From Streptococcus sp. NPS 308 (GTDB lineage Bacteria; Bacillota; Bacilli; Lactobacillales; Streptococcaceae), in assembly GCF_002355895.1 (NCBI RefSeq), contig NZ_AP017652.1:1707001-1771000 (forward strand): DNA of 64,000 bases, in the 5' to 3' direction. The notes under the pieces were generated by a model. The model saw nothing but the letters and a program-made list of their open reading frames with translations. It had not been told where the DNA came from and searched no databases. The position numbers and the translations under genes are program-made. Positions 18,405 to 26,419 of this stretch are shown in pieces (the first letter of the stretch is position 1; every line of letters starts with the position of its first letter).

Positions 18405-18432
18405 ATTATACCACTCTAAAAATAAAAATCAA
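18405..18432 (-). promoter_or_regulatory. nrdD promoter
   Basis: Minus strand -35 TTGATT (18427-18432), 16-base spacer, -10 TATAAT (18405-18410) preceded by TGG (extended -10). The -35 lies within the proximal NrdR-like box, so a bound repressor would block RNA polymerase. Confidence 0.75.
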
Positions 18433-18486
18433 TATCTTGTGTTAAAAATCCTAAAATTTTTAAAATTACACAAGATATTGATTTTT
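18424..18486. promoter_or_regulatory. Inverted pair of NrdR-box-like operators, also a terminator-like hairpin
   Basis: Perfect 19-bp arms AAAAATCAATATCTTGTGT (18424-18442) and ACACAAGATATTGATTTTT (18468-18486). Each arm holds one NrdR-type box (ACACAAGATATTGATT), and the gap between the two boxes is 25 bases, about four helical turns centre to centre, as expected for tandem NrdR sites. The element begins just after the stop codon of the upstream 505-aa gene and could also act as its terminator (stem then TTTTTATTTTT). Confidence 0.7.
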
Positions 18487-18487
18487 G

Positions 18488-20005
18488 TTATTTTGATTTA
18501 TAAAGTTTAAACTCGCTAGTATCTGTCTGAACAAGCTCATAGTTTTCACTGAGCCAGCTCTCTACATCTGACCACAAGGCAACTTTTTGATTGACCACAA
18601 TCATCTTCGGTTGATTTTCTTTCAGGTCATTCATCAGTTTGGTTTTATTTTCATCGCTTGCAGTATAAAGTGTTGGAGTTGATAGAGAAGTCGGCGCCAA
18701 GCGTTCACTTGCACGGTAGAAATCAGGACGATCATCCCAAGCATAGACACGATCCTCAGAACTCGTTTGCTGTTTGACCATACTAGCAAGACGTTCTCTC
18801 TCCTGATAAGTCACTGGGTGTGAAAGGTAGCGACTCACAATAGGAAGAACAATGAGATAGGCAAGGGCAATCAGTGGTAGATAGAAATTTCCTTTAAGGA
18901 AAGAAGTTTGTTTCTCACGTCTTCTTCTACGACGACTCCCTCCCTCAGAAACATCTTCCTTGATTCCTGTCAGAAGGAGCAAGACCAAGAAAGGAATTAG
19001 CACCACAAGACGAGTACCGTTGATAGGTTCTTTGGAGAGAATCAAGATTCCCAAAGAAACCAAGAATCCCAAGCTAGCAGCAATCGATAAGGCATATTGC
19101 TTGGCTGGTTTTGACTGGAACAAACCTGTAAAGAGCAAGCCAAGGGAACCTAATCCAATAGCAAGCAAGCCATAGAAGGCTGCATTTTCAAGCAAATGCG
19201 AGTTCGAAAAGAGGCTAAGAGTATTTACCGGATACAAGGTCTGGCTAATGGCATCCCCAAAACTACCTGTCCACACTGTATAGTAGCCTAAAGGATAGAA
19301 TAAGAGTGAAAATCCTAGGGCTGACGCAAAAAACTGATATAGACCATGAACAAAGTGACCTTTGCCTAGATTAAAGCCGATAATTCCCAAGGCCAGTACA
19401 GCCGCAAACAAGGCGGTTGGGATTGGCGCAAGGAAGAAAGCAAGTGCAAGGCTCATACCCACTCGTACAAATCCTTTGTCATCCTTTGGAAAAGCGAGAT
19501 AATTTGTAACGATACTCAATGAATAAAATAGGAAAGGTAGGGCTAGCAAGAGAGCATAACCGCCACCAAAAGCGAGGCCCGCTACAAGCAAGTATAGAAT
19601 AAAGACAACTCGCTTCGCTTCCTTTTCTTGACCGACAAGAGTATCCGCAGCCTTAAAAAGAAAAACACCTGCTCCAAACAAGGCCAACCACTCAACCAAA
19701 GCAATCAAAACACTGCCTTGAAAAAGGTAGGTTAGCACATAATAGAGCAATCCCTCCGTCCCAAAATAATCTGTATACATTTGACCATTTTGATGCAAGG
19801 CCCAACCGGTATAAAGATCCTGACTTTGTTGCGGACTGATTAAACCAAAAATAAAAGGCAGGGCAACCGAAATGGCTGTGGCTACTAAACTCCAAAGCAA
19901 AATACTAAAAAAGGGAATGGGAGCTCCTTCTCGTTTTTCTGGCACTGACCAGTCTTGGTAATGAGATTCTTCTTGTTTCTCATCTATTTTCCCGTATACG
20001 TTCAT
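18488..20005 (-). CDS. Polytopic membrane protein (505 aa), probable late-competence co-transcript
   Basis: About ten hydrophobic segments between residues 30 and 390, a basic cytoplasmic loop with GSRRRRRREKQ near 350, and an extracytoplasmic C-terminal domain (about 400-505). This plan, many TMs followed by a soluble domain, is like GT-C glycosyltransferase-type proteins, but I see no clear catalytic motif early in the protein. The gene starts 35 bases after the 47-aa gene that has a cin-box, so SigX probably drives both. Function unknown. Confidence 0.7.
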   Translation of the reverse strand: MNVYGKIDEKQEESHYQDWSVPEKREGAPIPFFSILLWSLVATAISVALPFIFGLISPQQSQDLYTGWALHQNGQMYTDYFGTEGLLYYVLTYLFQGSVLIALVEWLALFGAGVFLFKAADTLVGQEKEAKRVVFILYLLVAGLAFGGGYALLLALPFLFYSLSIVTNYLAFPKDDKGFVRVGMSLALAFFLAPIPTALFAAVLALGIIGFNLGKGHFVHGLYQFFASALGFSLLFYPLGYYTVWTGSFGDAISQTLYPVNTLSLFSNSHLLENAAFYGLLAIGLGSLGLLFTGLFQSKPAKQYALSIAASLGFLVSLGILILSKEPINGTRLVVLIPFLVLLLLTGIKEDVSEGGSRRRRRREKQTSFLKGNFYLPLIALAYLIVLPIVSRYLSHPVTYQERERLASMVKQQTSSEDRVYAWDDRPDFYRASERLAPTSLSTPTLYTASDENKTKLMNDLKENQPKMIVVNQKVALWSDVESWLSENYELVQTDTSEFKLYKSK

Positions 20006-20040
20006 TCAATTTCTCCTCTAAGTTTATCTGTTTTAGTATA

Positions 20041-20184
20041 TCAAAATCTTACAGGAATGTCAGCTTGGGATTGATATTTGCTAAATTTCTTATCCAATAA
20101 CGCAAAGCGTTCGATTTCACGAAAACGATGAAATCGACTATTACTATACTCTCTGATAAAATCATCATCTTCTAGATTAAGCAT
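20041..20184 (-). CDS. Small late-competence protein, Ccs4-like (47 aa)
   Basis: Short charged soluble protein starting MLNLEDDDFIREYSNSRFHR and ending SQADIPVRF, with AAAGGAG at good distance from the ATG. A perfect ComX/SigX cin-box TACGAATA lies 21 bases upstream. I recall a pneumococcal competence-induced gene named ccs4 between cls and nrdD; this is probably its homologue, though I am not certain whether that name belongs to the small or the large product. Role in competence unknown. Confidence 0.75.
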   Translation of the reverse strand: MLNLEDDDFIREYSNSRFHRFREIERFALLDKKFSKYQSQADIPVRF

Positions 20185-20204
20185 GGTTTTCTCCTTTACT
20201 TATC

Positions 20205-20212
20205 TATTCGTA
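20205..20212 (-). promoter_or_regulatory. SigX (ComX) cin-box
   Basis: Perfect combox TACGAATA on the minus strand in an intergenic position directly upstream of the 47-aa gene. Transcription would start about 6-8 bases downstream, leaving a short leader containing AAAGGAG. Expected to place the 47-aa and 505-aa genes in the late competence regulon. Confidence 0.85.
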
Positions 20213-20257
20213 AGAAGACAAAAAAGACCCAGCCTTGGGCTAGATCTTGGTCGATAG

Positions 20258-21790
20258 TTAGAGCATAGGTGCAAACAACTGGACAATTTCCTTGATTAGG
20301 CTTTGATACCAGCTGGTTTTGATAGTGTGGGGATAGATTTCTTGAGAAACTTTAAAAATCTCTTCGAAGTCCCTCTCAATGTCTAAAATAGATTGTGTTC
20401 TATAAAGCAAAACGCCATTTTCATAGTGGTGGAGCAAGCTACGATAGTCAAAATTGATGGTTCCAACTGTTGCTGCTTCTCCATCGACCAGCATTTGCTT
20501 GCTATGAAGAAAGCCGGGACTGTACTCATAAATGCGTACTCCCGCAGATAGCAAATCAGGATAGGCTCCGCGAGTAACCAATTGGATGACCTTCTTATCT
20601 GGGATACAAGGCGTCACAATTCGCACATCTACCCCTCTCAATGCTGCATTTTTGATACTTTCGGTGAGATCATAGTCCGCAATCAGATAGGGTGTAGTGA
20701 TATAGACATAGTCTGTAGCTTGGTTGATAAGGTTTTGATAGACCGTTTTCCCAACCTGGGATTGGTAAATGGGCTTTGGTCCACTACTATAGGGAATACA
20801 GATCCCCATCCCGTCTCTAGGTTGATTTTCAAGATGGTATTGGTCAAAGTCACTAATTTCTCCACGATTGATATACCAGGTGGATAAAAAGAGTCTGGTA
20901 AAAGCCTTTACTGCTGGACCATCCAGCCGAATACCACTATCCTTCCAGTAACCAAAGCGTTCGATATGGTTGATATACTCGTCTGCTAGATTGACACCAC
21001 CTGTATAGGCAATCTGCCCATCGATAATCATGATTTTACGGTGATCACGGTTGTTATAAGCAACGGTCAAACGTGGAATCACCTTATTAAATTTGTGGGC
21101 TTCAATCCCTCGGCCACGAAGCTGGATGGTATAATCTCCAGGCAAGGTTGCCATACAACCAATATCATCATAGAGAAGCTTCACTTCTACTCCTTGAGCT
21201 GCCTTTTCTTCCAAAATCTCCAAAATACTATTCCACATCAAACCTTCTTCGATGATATAGTATTCGAGAAAGATAAACTTCTCAGCTTTCTTGAGATCCT
21301 CTAGCATCTGATGCCACATACTTTCACCAGAGGCAAAAAAATGTGTATCCGTTCGATCATAGACATCGGCATTCGTATCCATACTGAGGAGTGATTTGAT
21401 AACTCCGTAAGCTGACTTGTCCTGCTCTTTTAACTCCAAACGGAGAGCTCTGCTATTGTCCTCTCGATCAACCATTGATTGGAGCTGCTTTAGCTGCTTC
21501 ATTTCTTTTTTAGATAAACGGCGTTCTCCAAACATGATATAGAGCAAGGGTCCAAACACTGGTACAAAGGCTACTAACAGCCATGTTACCTTACTCTCAG
21601 GATTCATAGATCGATTAACAATCGATACAATAGTCGCTAAGCTCACTAAAATGACTAGGATAATCCAGACAATTGGAGCCATTTGCCCTAGATAGAGAAA
21701 TAAACCAAAGACGATAAACAACTCTGCCAACATGATGGTAATACTAAAACCATATTTGGACATGAGTAGCTGCATTTTTCTAGCTGTCAT
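20258..21790 (-). CDS. cls: Cardiolipin synthase (phospholipase D family)
   Basis: Membrane enzyme that condenses two phosphatidylglycerols to cardiolipin and glycerol. Two N-terminal TM segments (about 15-35 and 40-58) are followed by PLDNT-like residues and two HKD motifs: H250-x-K-x4-D (HRKIMIIDG) and H429-x-K-x4-D (HSKQMLVDG). 510 residues, normal length. The gene is upstream of the competence unit but has its own promoter; the cin-box downstream separates the two. Confidence 0.93.
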   Translation of the reverse strand: MTARKMQLLMSKYGFSITIMLAELFIVFGLFLYLGQMAPIVWIILVILVSLATIVSIVNRSMNPESKVTWLLVAFVPVFGPLLYIMFGERRLSKKEMKQLKQLQSMVDREDNSRALRLELKEQDKSAYGVIKSLLSMDTNADVYDRTDTHFFASGESMWHQMLEDLKKAEKFIFLEYYIIEEGLMWNSILEILEEKAAQGVEVKLLYDDIGCMATLPGDYTIQLRGRGIEAHKFNKVIPRLTVAYNNRDHRKIMIIDGQIAYTGGVNLADEYINHIERFGYWKDSGIRLDGPAVKAFTRLFLSTWYINRGEISDFDQYHLENQPRDGMGICIPYSSGPKPIYQSQVGKTVYQNLINQATDYVYITTPYLIADYDLTESIKNAALRGVDVRIVTPCIPDKKVIQLVTRGAYPDLLSAGVRIYEYSPGFLHSKQMLVDGEAATVGTINFDYRSLLHHYENGVLLYRTQSILDIERDFEEIFKVSQEIYPHTIKTSWYQSLIKEIVQLFAPML

Positions 21791-21848
21791 ACATCCCCTT
21801 TCTTTTCTAACATTCTCCTTAACTGCTTGATAAACTATTGTTTCTACT

Positions 21849-21878
21849 AGTATACCTCAGTTCAGGGGTAGATAGCAA
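21849..21878 (-). promoter_or_regulatory. Promoter of cls
   Basis: Minus strand -35 TTGCTA (21873-21878), 18-base spacer, -10 TATACT (21849-21854). About 58 bases of leader precede the GGGG-containing ribosome binding site. The rest of the 344-base gap (21879-22134) holds the terminator of the upstream lipoprotein gene and nothing else I recognise. Confidence 0.6.
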
Positions 21879-21995
21879 CCTTTTACCTTTTTCTATTCAA
21901 ACTATTCCAAGAACTGCAAGATTCTTAAACTACTCCTTCATTATATGACGTGCTATCCCTTTTTATATTTTTAACTAGGGTATTAAGAGGCTTAA

Positions 21996-22022
21996 AAAGA
22001 ACTACCATAATGATAGTTCTTT
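21996..22022 (-). terminator. Terminator of the 150-aa lipoprotein gene
   Basis: Stem AAAGAACTA / TAGTTCTTT (21996-22004, 22014-22022), 9-base loop, followed on the minus strand by TTTTTAAG. A near-identical arm sequence (AGAACTA/TAGTTCT) is used by the terminator at 49111-49145. Confidence 0.7.
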
Positions 22023-22134
22023 CCAATATTATTTATATTTTTCAATATCGCACAAATCCTATGACAGTTACTATTGAAGTTGTAGAAGGTAAAGCTGAAA
22101 CCTTAATTCCAAACTTCTATTTAGATTTGAGATC

Positions 22135-22587
22135 CTATTTTGTTAATACCACTCGGTCAGATGCCTCTCGGTCCATATCATCGATAATCAATTGATTACC
22201 ATTAACCGTGTAAATTTTGACATCATCACCGATAATGACACGTTGATTTTCTGGCTCAAAGCTGACTTGCTTGATTTCCTTATCTCCATCTGGCTCGACC
22301 TCAGTCCATGTACCAGTTTTACCTGTTACAACAAGAGTGATTTGGTCATTCTCATCTTTTCCAGTATAGGTACCATCGATATTCGTAGGTTGAGCTACAG
22401 TAGTGTCCTGACTTGAGGACGCCTGTGGTTGACTAGCACTTGTCGCAGCGCTAGAAGATGATTCTTGTTGAGAAGATGATTGCTGAGCAGATTGCTGGGT
22501 AGGGGCTTGTGCCTTAGGTCCACAAGCTGCTAAAAGACTAAGAATTGCTAGGGAAGCAATAGAAAGTGTGAATGTTTTCGTTTTCAT
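22135..22587 (-). CDS. Small secreted lipoprotein (150 aa)
   Basis: Signal peptide MKTKTFTLSIASLAILSLLAAC with lipobox LAAC (C22), so lipidated and anchored outside the cell. A Q/S/A-rich linker (about residues 28-65) leads to a beta-rich domain with IDGTYTGKDENDQITLVVTGKTG, reminiscent of streptococcal lipocalin-like or DUF4852/SP0198-type folds. The linker is low complexity. It has its own sigma-A promoter and a cre-like site in the leader. Function unknown. Confidence 0.8.
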   Translation of the reverse strand: MKTKTFTLSIASLAILSLLAACGPKAQAPTQQSAQQSSSQQESSSSAATSASQPQASSSQDTTVAQPTNIDGTYTGKDENDQITLVVTGKTGTWTEVEPDGDKEIKQVSFEPENQRVIIGDDVKIYTVNGNQLIIDDMDREASDRVVLTK

Positions 22588-22620
22588 AGCGATTTCCTTT
22601 CTTTTGTGCCAATGTTTTGC

Positions 22621-22634
22621 TGGAATCGTTTCCA
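22621..22634. promoter_or_regulatory. cre-like palindrome in the lipoprotein gene leader
   Basis: TGGAATCGTTTCCA is an exact TGGAA-N4-TTCCA palindrome and matches 12 of 14 positions of the CcpA cre consensus TGWAANCGNTNWCA. It lies downstream of the -10, where CcpA binding would act as a roadblock. Weak evidence. Confidence 0.35.
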
Positions 22635-22652
22635 GATATACCTCCTACCTAC

Positions 22653-22681
22653 AGTATAGCAACATAAACCTATAAGGTCAA
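22653..22681 (-). promoter_or_regulatory. Promoter of the 150-aa lipoprotein gene
   Basis: Minus strand -35 TTGACC (22676-22681), 17-base spacer, -10 TATACT (22653-22658) preceded by TGC. The -35 overlaps the folC stop codon, so the lipoprotein gene is expressed independently of folC. Confidence 0.75.
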
Positions 22682-23928
22682 CTAATCTCGTCGCTTCCTA
22701 CCAAACTTGCTCGGACTTCCGAGATAAAGTAGAGGGATCCCGTCACGAAAAGCAAGTCCTGATCATTGGCCTGTTCTTCAAATTCTCTGATAAAGTCCCC
22801 ATAGGAAGGAATCAAATCGTAACCCGCCACATCCTTTTCATCCAGAGAGCCTTGGTAGTCAAAGCCTGTTACCTTAAGTTCCACCTGAGGCAACTGCTCC
22901 GTTAGATAGCCTAACATCCCCTGATAATCCTTGCGTTTAAGAGCTCCAAAAAGGATGCGAACCTGGTAACCTTGCTGGATTTTCCCCTGGATAAACTCGA
23001 CCAGACGAGTCAAGGCTGGCAGATTGTGAGCCCCATCTAGGTAGATTTGCGGACGAATTCGTTCCAATCGACCTGCCCAATGTGTCTCCTTCAAAGCCCG
23101 TCTGACAAACTCTTCTTCGACCCTTTCACCTCCTGACGCCATAAACAGAAGAAAAGTTTCTAAAGCCAAGGCGGCATTTTCTTGCTGATAAGCACCTTCC
23201 AAACTGATTTCAAGTTGTGAAAAACTAGCTAGACTACTTGAAAAATCCCCAGCATTCAAGGTGAAGTCTCCCCCAGCTTGATAAAGTTCAACAGCTAACT
23301 CTCTCGCTGTATTTTGACAGACAAGTTTAGCTTCTGGAGCGAGCTTAGCAATGACCGCCTTCTTGCCAGCCTTGAAAATACCAGCTTTCTGCTCGGCTAT
23401 TTCCTTCAGACTGTCACCCAAGGTCTCCTGATGATCTAGTCCAATGGAAGTAATAACTGCAATCTCTCCTGTTACGACATTAGTCGTGTCAAGCAAACCA
23501 CCAATCCCCACCTCTAGCAGGACTAGATCCACTCCCTGCTCTTTAAAGTAAAGCAAGGCAATCAAGGTCAACAACTCAAAGAAAGACAATTGATCATGTG
23601 TTTCTAAGAGAATTTTCTCCATCTCCTTGACTTGGTTAGCTATACGAACAAAGTCTTCCTCTGCGATCGGCTGTCCATTAATACAGATTCGATCATGGAT
23701 GCTGATGATATGAGGAGAGGTAAAAGTACCAACTTTATTACCATGAGTTGCAAACAACTCCCTCATAAAGGCAATAGTTGACCCTTTACCGTTAGTCCCT
23801 GTTACGTGGATAATAGGATAAGTCTTCTCAGGATTCCCCAGCAAATCCACAGCTCGTTGCATTCGTCCAAGTCCAGATCTAAAGTTTAAACCAATCCGAC
23901 TATGAAGCCATTCTTCTACTTCAAACAT
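22678..23928 (-). CDS. folC: Folylpolyglutamate synthase / dihydrofolate synthase
   Basis: Mur-ligase-family enzyme adding glutamate to folates (and possibly to dihydropteroate). P-loop IHVTGTNGKGSTIAFMREL lies near residues 40-58; the HDR motif (SIHDRICING), GIGGLLDTTN and the C-terminal YLDGAHNLPAL are typical. 416 residues, full length. Streptococci often carry two folC paralogues; this is the one adjacent to the ruvX region. The gene is separated from the DUF1292 gene by a terminator and a hairpin array. Confidence 0.93.
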   Translation of the reverse strand: MFEVEEWLHSRIGLNFRSGLGRMQRAVDLLGNPEKTYPIIHVTGTNGKGSTIAFMRELFATHGNKVGTFTSPHIISIHDRICINGQPIAEEDFVRIANQVKEMEKILLETHDQLSFFELLTLIALLYFKEQGVDLVLLEVGIGGLLDTTNVVTGEIAVITSIGLDHQETLGDSLKEIAEQKAGIFKAGKKAVIAKLAPEAKLVCQNTARELAVELYQAGGDFTLNAGDFSSSLASFSQLEISLEGAYQQENAALALETFLLFMASGGERVEEEFVRRALKETHWAGRLERIRPQIYLDGAHNLPALTRLVEFIQGKIQQGYQVRILFGALKRKDYQGMLGYLTEQLPQVELKVTGFDYQGSLDEKDVAGYDLIPSYGDFIREFEEQANDQDLLFVTGSLYFISEVRASLVGSDEIS

Positions 23929-23990
23929 ACATGTCTCCTTAACAACAATCCAATCAACTACACATCAAAGTATTACTGCAAATAAAAAGC

Positions 23991-24016
23991 GAGGCCGGGA
24001 CTAGAATCCCGACCTC
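23991..24016 (-). terminator. Strong intrinsic terminator upstream of folC
   Basis: Stem GAGGTCGGGATT-CTAG-TCCCGGCCTC on the minus strand (one G-T pair in the arms), followed by GCTTTTTATTT. It would end transcripts from the ireB-ruvX-DUF1292 operon, so folC needs a promoter within the 60 bases before its start, which I could not identify with confidence. Confidence 0.75.
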
Positions 24017-24061
24017 TTACCTGGTTAGCTAATCACTAGCTACTATAAATTTCAACGTAGT

Positions 24062-24290
24062 CTAAAAACGTTCCCCGGACTTACCAGCTCTCTCTTATTT
24101 TCAGGAATTGGGCTAAAAACGTTTCCCGAACGTTCCTGCTTTTTCTTATTTCTAGAAGCAGGGCTGATACAGTCTCCCAGACTTACTTACGGTCTTTATT
24201 TTTAGCGTAAGGGTAAAAATGTTCACTGAACATACCAGTTCTCTCTTATTTTAAGGAACTGGGGTAAAAACGTTCCCCGAACGTTTTTAC
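24062..24290. repeat. Tandem array of four and a half ~51-bp hairpin units
   Basis: Units at 24062-24112, 24113-24163, 24164-24213, 24214-24264 and a half unit 24265-24290. Each starts (C)TAAAAACGTTC-like and ends ...GGG. Each full unit holds a short stem A and a longer stem B around TTTATTTT. Stem B arms differ between units but still pair: CCTGCTT/AAGCAGG, CTTACG/CGTAAG, CCAGTTC/GAACTGG. The last half unit is a perfect terminator stem (GTAAAAACGTTC / GAACGTTTTTAC) overlapping the stop codon of the DUF1292 gene. Confidence 0.8.
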
Positions 24291-24592
24291 TCCTCCATAA
24301 AGCTGTTAAAGACTTCTTCAATCATGTTCCATTCGTCTTCTGAGTCTTCTGGAATTGGTTGCAATTCGCCTTCTGTTCCATCTTCATTTTCAGTGAATGA
24401 GTAGGCTTGGATTTCAACTTGCCCGTCTTCGTCTTCTTCTGCGTTAACTGGTACAAGCAGAACATAGTTCTTACCAAATTCTTCTTTTCCATCAATGGTC
24501 AAAAGGATTTCAAACAAGGTTTCATTTCCTTGCTCATCTACTAGTGTAATCAATTCACGTTCTTCGTGGTCATGGTTGTGATCGTGTGACAT
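24287..24592 (-). CDS. DUF1292 family protein (YrzB-like)
   Basis: Acidic cytoplasmic protein of 101 residues with an N-terminal histidine-rich start ([14 protein letters not shown]) and the family core [20 protein letters not shown]. It is the last gene of the conserved Firmicutes trio ireB-ruvX-yrzB; spacing to ruvX is 15 bases. The N-terminal HDHNHDH run could bind metal but is common in streptococcal members. Function unknown. Confidence 0.9.
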   Translation of the reverse strand: MSHDHNHDHEERELITLVDEQGNETLFEILLTIDGKEEFGKNYVLLVPVNAEEDEDGQVEIQAYSFTENEDGTEGELQPIPEDSEDEWNMIEEVFNSFMEE

Positions 24593-24607
24593 AGTTTCTC
24601 CTCTGTC

Positions 24608-25027
24608 TTAAAATTTTCTATCTAAATAATTTTGCAAAATCAGCTGAGCAGCCAACTTATCAATAACTTTCTTGCGCTTGTTGCGACTGATATCTGCTTG
24701 CTCAATCAGCATACGTTCCGCAGCGACAGTCGTCAGACGCTCATCTTGATAGTCTACTGGTAAACCAAAGAGTTCTTCTAATTTTGCTCCGTAGGCTTGA
24801 CTAGCTTCTACCCGCGGTCCACTGGTATTGTTCATGTTTTTGGGCAGACCCACTACAAAGCGCTCCACCTTATAGCTGTCAATCAATTCCTTGATCCGGT
24901 CAAAACCAAACTGGCCCTGATCCTCATTAATCTGGATGATTTCAAGTCCTTGAGCAGTGAAGCCTAGGGGATCGCTAATGGCAACACCCACTGTTTTTGA
25001 ACCGACGTCCAATCCCATAATTCTCAT
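24608..25027 (-). CDS. ruvX: Holliday junction resolvase-like / pre-16S rRNA nuclease RuvX (YqgF)
   Basis: RNase H-fold nuclease; in bacteria YqgF is implicated in 16S rRNA 5'-end maturation. 139 residues starting [20 protein letters not shown], with the catalytic D7, the [14 protein letters not shown] motif around residue 80 and the closing [13 protein letters not shown] with D/E ligands. Start lies 3 bases from the ireB stop. Confidence 0.94.
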   Translation of the reverse strand: MRIMGLDVGSKTVGVAISDPLGFTAQGLEIIQINEDQGQFGFDRIKELIDSYKVERFVVGLPKNMNNTSGPRVEASQAYGAKLEELFGLPVDYQDERLTTVAAERMLIEQADISRNKRKKVIDKLAAQLILQNYLDRKF

Positions 25028-25030
25028 AGA

Positions 25031-25297
25031 TTATAGATCGACTCCTTGTCCTTTAAGGTAGTAGCGTACCAATTCTTCAACAATTTCATCACGCTCATAC
25101 TTACGGATTTGATTTCGTGCATTGTTATAACGAGGAACGTAGGCAGGGTCACCACTCAATACATAACCGACGATCTGGTTAATCGGATTGTAGCCTTTGT
25201 CGTTCAAAGAAGCATAGACGTCTGTCAACGTTTCGCTAATTTCTTTCTTATTGGAATCATCCAATTTAAACCGTACAGTTTCTTCAGTAAATCCCAT
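25031..25297 (-). CDS. ireB: IreB family regulatory phosphoprotein (UPF0297)
   Basis: Small protein of 88 residues starting [20 protein letters not shown], with the conserved [27 protein letters not shown] block. In Enterococcus the homologue is phosphorylated on N-terminal threonines by the PASTA kinase IreK and affects cephalosporin tolerance; T4 and T7 are present here. First gene of the operon with ruvX and the DUF1292 gene. Confidence 0.93.
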
Positions 25298-25327
25298 TCT
25301 AACACCCTCTTTCCTTAGAATATTACT

Positions 25328-25356
25328 ATTATAGCATATTTCCTTACGTTCTACAA
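25328..25356 (-). promoter_or_regulatory. Promoter of the ireB-ruvX-DUF1292 operon
   Basis: Minus strand -35 TTGTAG (25351-25356), 17-base spacer, -10 TATAAT (25328-25333) preceded by TGC (extended -10). The ireB start lies about 25 bases from the expected transcription start. Confidence 0.75.
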
Positions 25357-25384
25357 ATAAATCAGTTTGTTTATTTGGATTTTC

Positions 25385-25954
25385 TTACTGTTCTACCGCC
25401 CCATTTGCCACTCTGTCAGCAATATACTGGCTAGGTTCGTTTTTTAAGAGATTTTCAAGACCGATATTTTTTAAATATTCTAGCTGAGTTGCCTTTTTGA
25501 CATCTAAAACTTGAAAATCATAAGTCGTTGTGGTCTGGATTTCTGTCTCGCTGAGTAGCTTGGTTTCCAGTGTAAATCCTGCCAGTTTGCGTACCTCTTG
25601 GATGGTCTCATCCTTTTCTTCTGCTTCTAAAAGCGCTTTTTGCGTTTCCTCTAGCCCATTTTCAGAGATAAAGGTCTTGAGTTCATCCCCGACAGGTCGT
25701 TTTTGCTGGATGGTCAAGGTCAAAAATTGATTGCCTTTATAGGTAATGGTCTGAGTCTGTTGCGTCCCATTTTCCGACTTTGGCATCAGCAAGGTCTTGG
25801 TGACCACCGTATTTTTTTCGGCATTGTCCAAAACGGGAAGGTTGGATTGGAGAGGTTCAGATGCTGTTGTGGAAGCAGCAGGAGTTTCCTTTTTTTGCCC
25901 ACATCCCGCAAGCAAAAAGAGGAGAGCAAAACTAGCAATTAGTAACTTTTTCAT
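25385..25954 (-). CDS. DUF1307-like lipoprotein (189 aa)
   Basis: Signal peptide MKKLLIASFALLFLLAGC with lipobox LAGC (C18); lipidated surface protein. A TAAS-type linker is followed by a domain with repeated QTQTITYKGNQFLTLTIQQ and TTTYDFQVLDVKKATQLEYL, as in the YehR/DUF1307 family of Gram-positive lipoproteins. The gene lies between spx and ireB and ends 52 bases before the ireB promoter. Ligand and role unknown. Confidence 0.8.
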   Translation of the reverse strand: MKKLLIASFALLFLLAGCGQKKETPAASTTASEPLQSNLPVLDNAEKNTVVTKTLLMPKSENGTQQTQTITYKGNQFLTLTIQQKRPVGDELKTFISENGLEETQKALLEAEEKDETIQEVRKLAGFTLETKLLSETEIQTTTTYDFQVLDVKKATQLEYLKNIGLENLLKNEPSQYIADRVANGAVEQ

Positions 25955-26020
25955 AATTCCTCACATGATTTTAAAACAAAAGAGCAAACAAGGCCAGGAG
26001 TCACTCCCAGCCTTGATGTT

Positions 26021-26419
26021 TTATAGAGCTGCACGTAGACGTGCTTCTGCATTTTCTACATTACGGACAGAGCGTGGCAAGAAGGCACGGATATCATCTT
26101 CTTTATAGCCGACTTGCAGGCGCTTCTCATCAACGAGAATCGGACTCTTTAAGATCCGTGGTGTTTCCATGATTAAGTTGAGCACTTCATTGACACTCAA
26201 ATCTTCAATGTCAACTCCAAGTGCTTTAGCGTAGCGGTTTTTCGATGAAACGATACTGGCAATACCATTATCTGTTTTCGTGAGAATATCTAATAACTCT
26301 TCTCTTGTAATTCCTTCTTTACCGAGATTTTGTTCTTTATAACTTAACTGGTGGGCATTGAGCCAGGTTTTCGCTTTTTTACAGCTAGTACAACTTGAGA
26401 CTGTATAAATTTTGATCAT
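26021..26419 (-). CDS. spx: Spx/ArsC-family transcriptional regulator
   Basis: RNA polymerase alpha-subunit-binding regulator of the thiol-stress response. 132 residues with the redox switch C10-T-S-C13 (YTVSSCTSCKKAK) and the ArsC-like fold; the RPI-type segment (PRILKSPILVDEKRLQVGYKEDD) is intact. Streptococci carry two Spx paralogues; I cannot tell which this is. The promoter has an extended -10 (TGGTATAAT, ATTATA at 26461-26466). Confidence 0.92.
   Translation of the reverse strand: MIKIYTVSSCTSCKKAKTWLNAHQLSYKEQNLGKEGITREELLDILTKTDNGIASIVSSKNRYAKALGVDIEDLSVNEVLNLIMETPRILKSPILVDEKRLQVGYKEDDIRAFLPRSVRNVENAEARLRAAL

Noticed and set aside
21950..22195. Plus-strand 81-aa ORF between cls and the lipoprotein gene
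   Set aside because: Overlaps the terminator and the 3' end of the lipoprotein gene, no RBS; probably non-coding.
23929..24290. CRISPR array in the folC-DUF1292 gap
   Set aside because: Units are about 51 bp, degenerate throughout, with covarying stems and no constant repeat alternating with unique spacers; no cas genes nearby.
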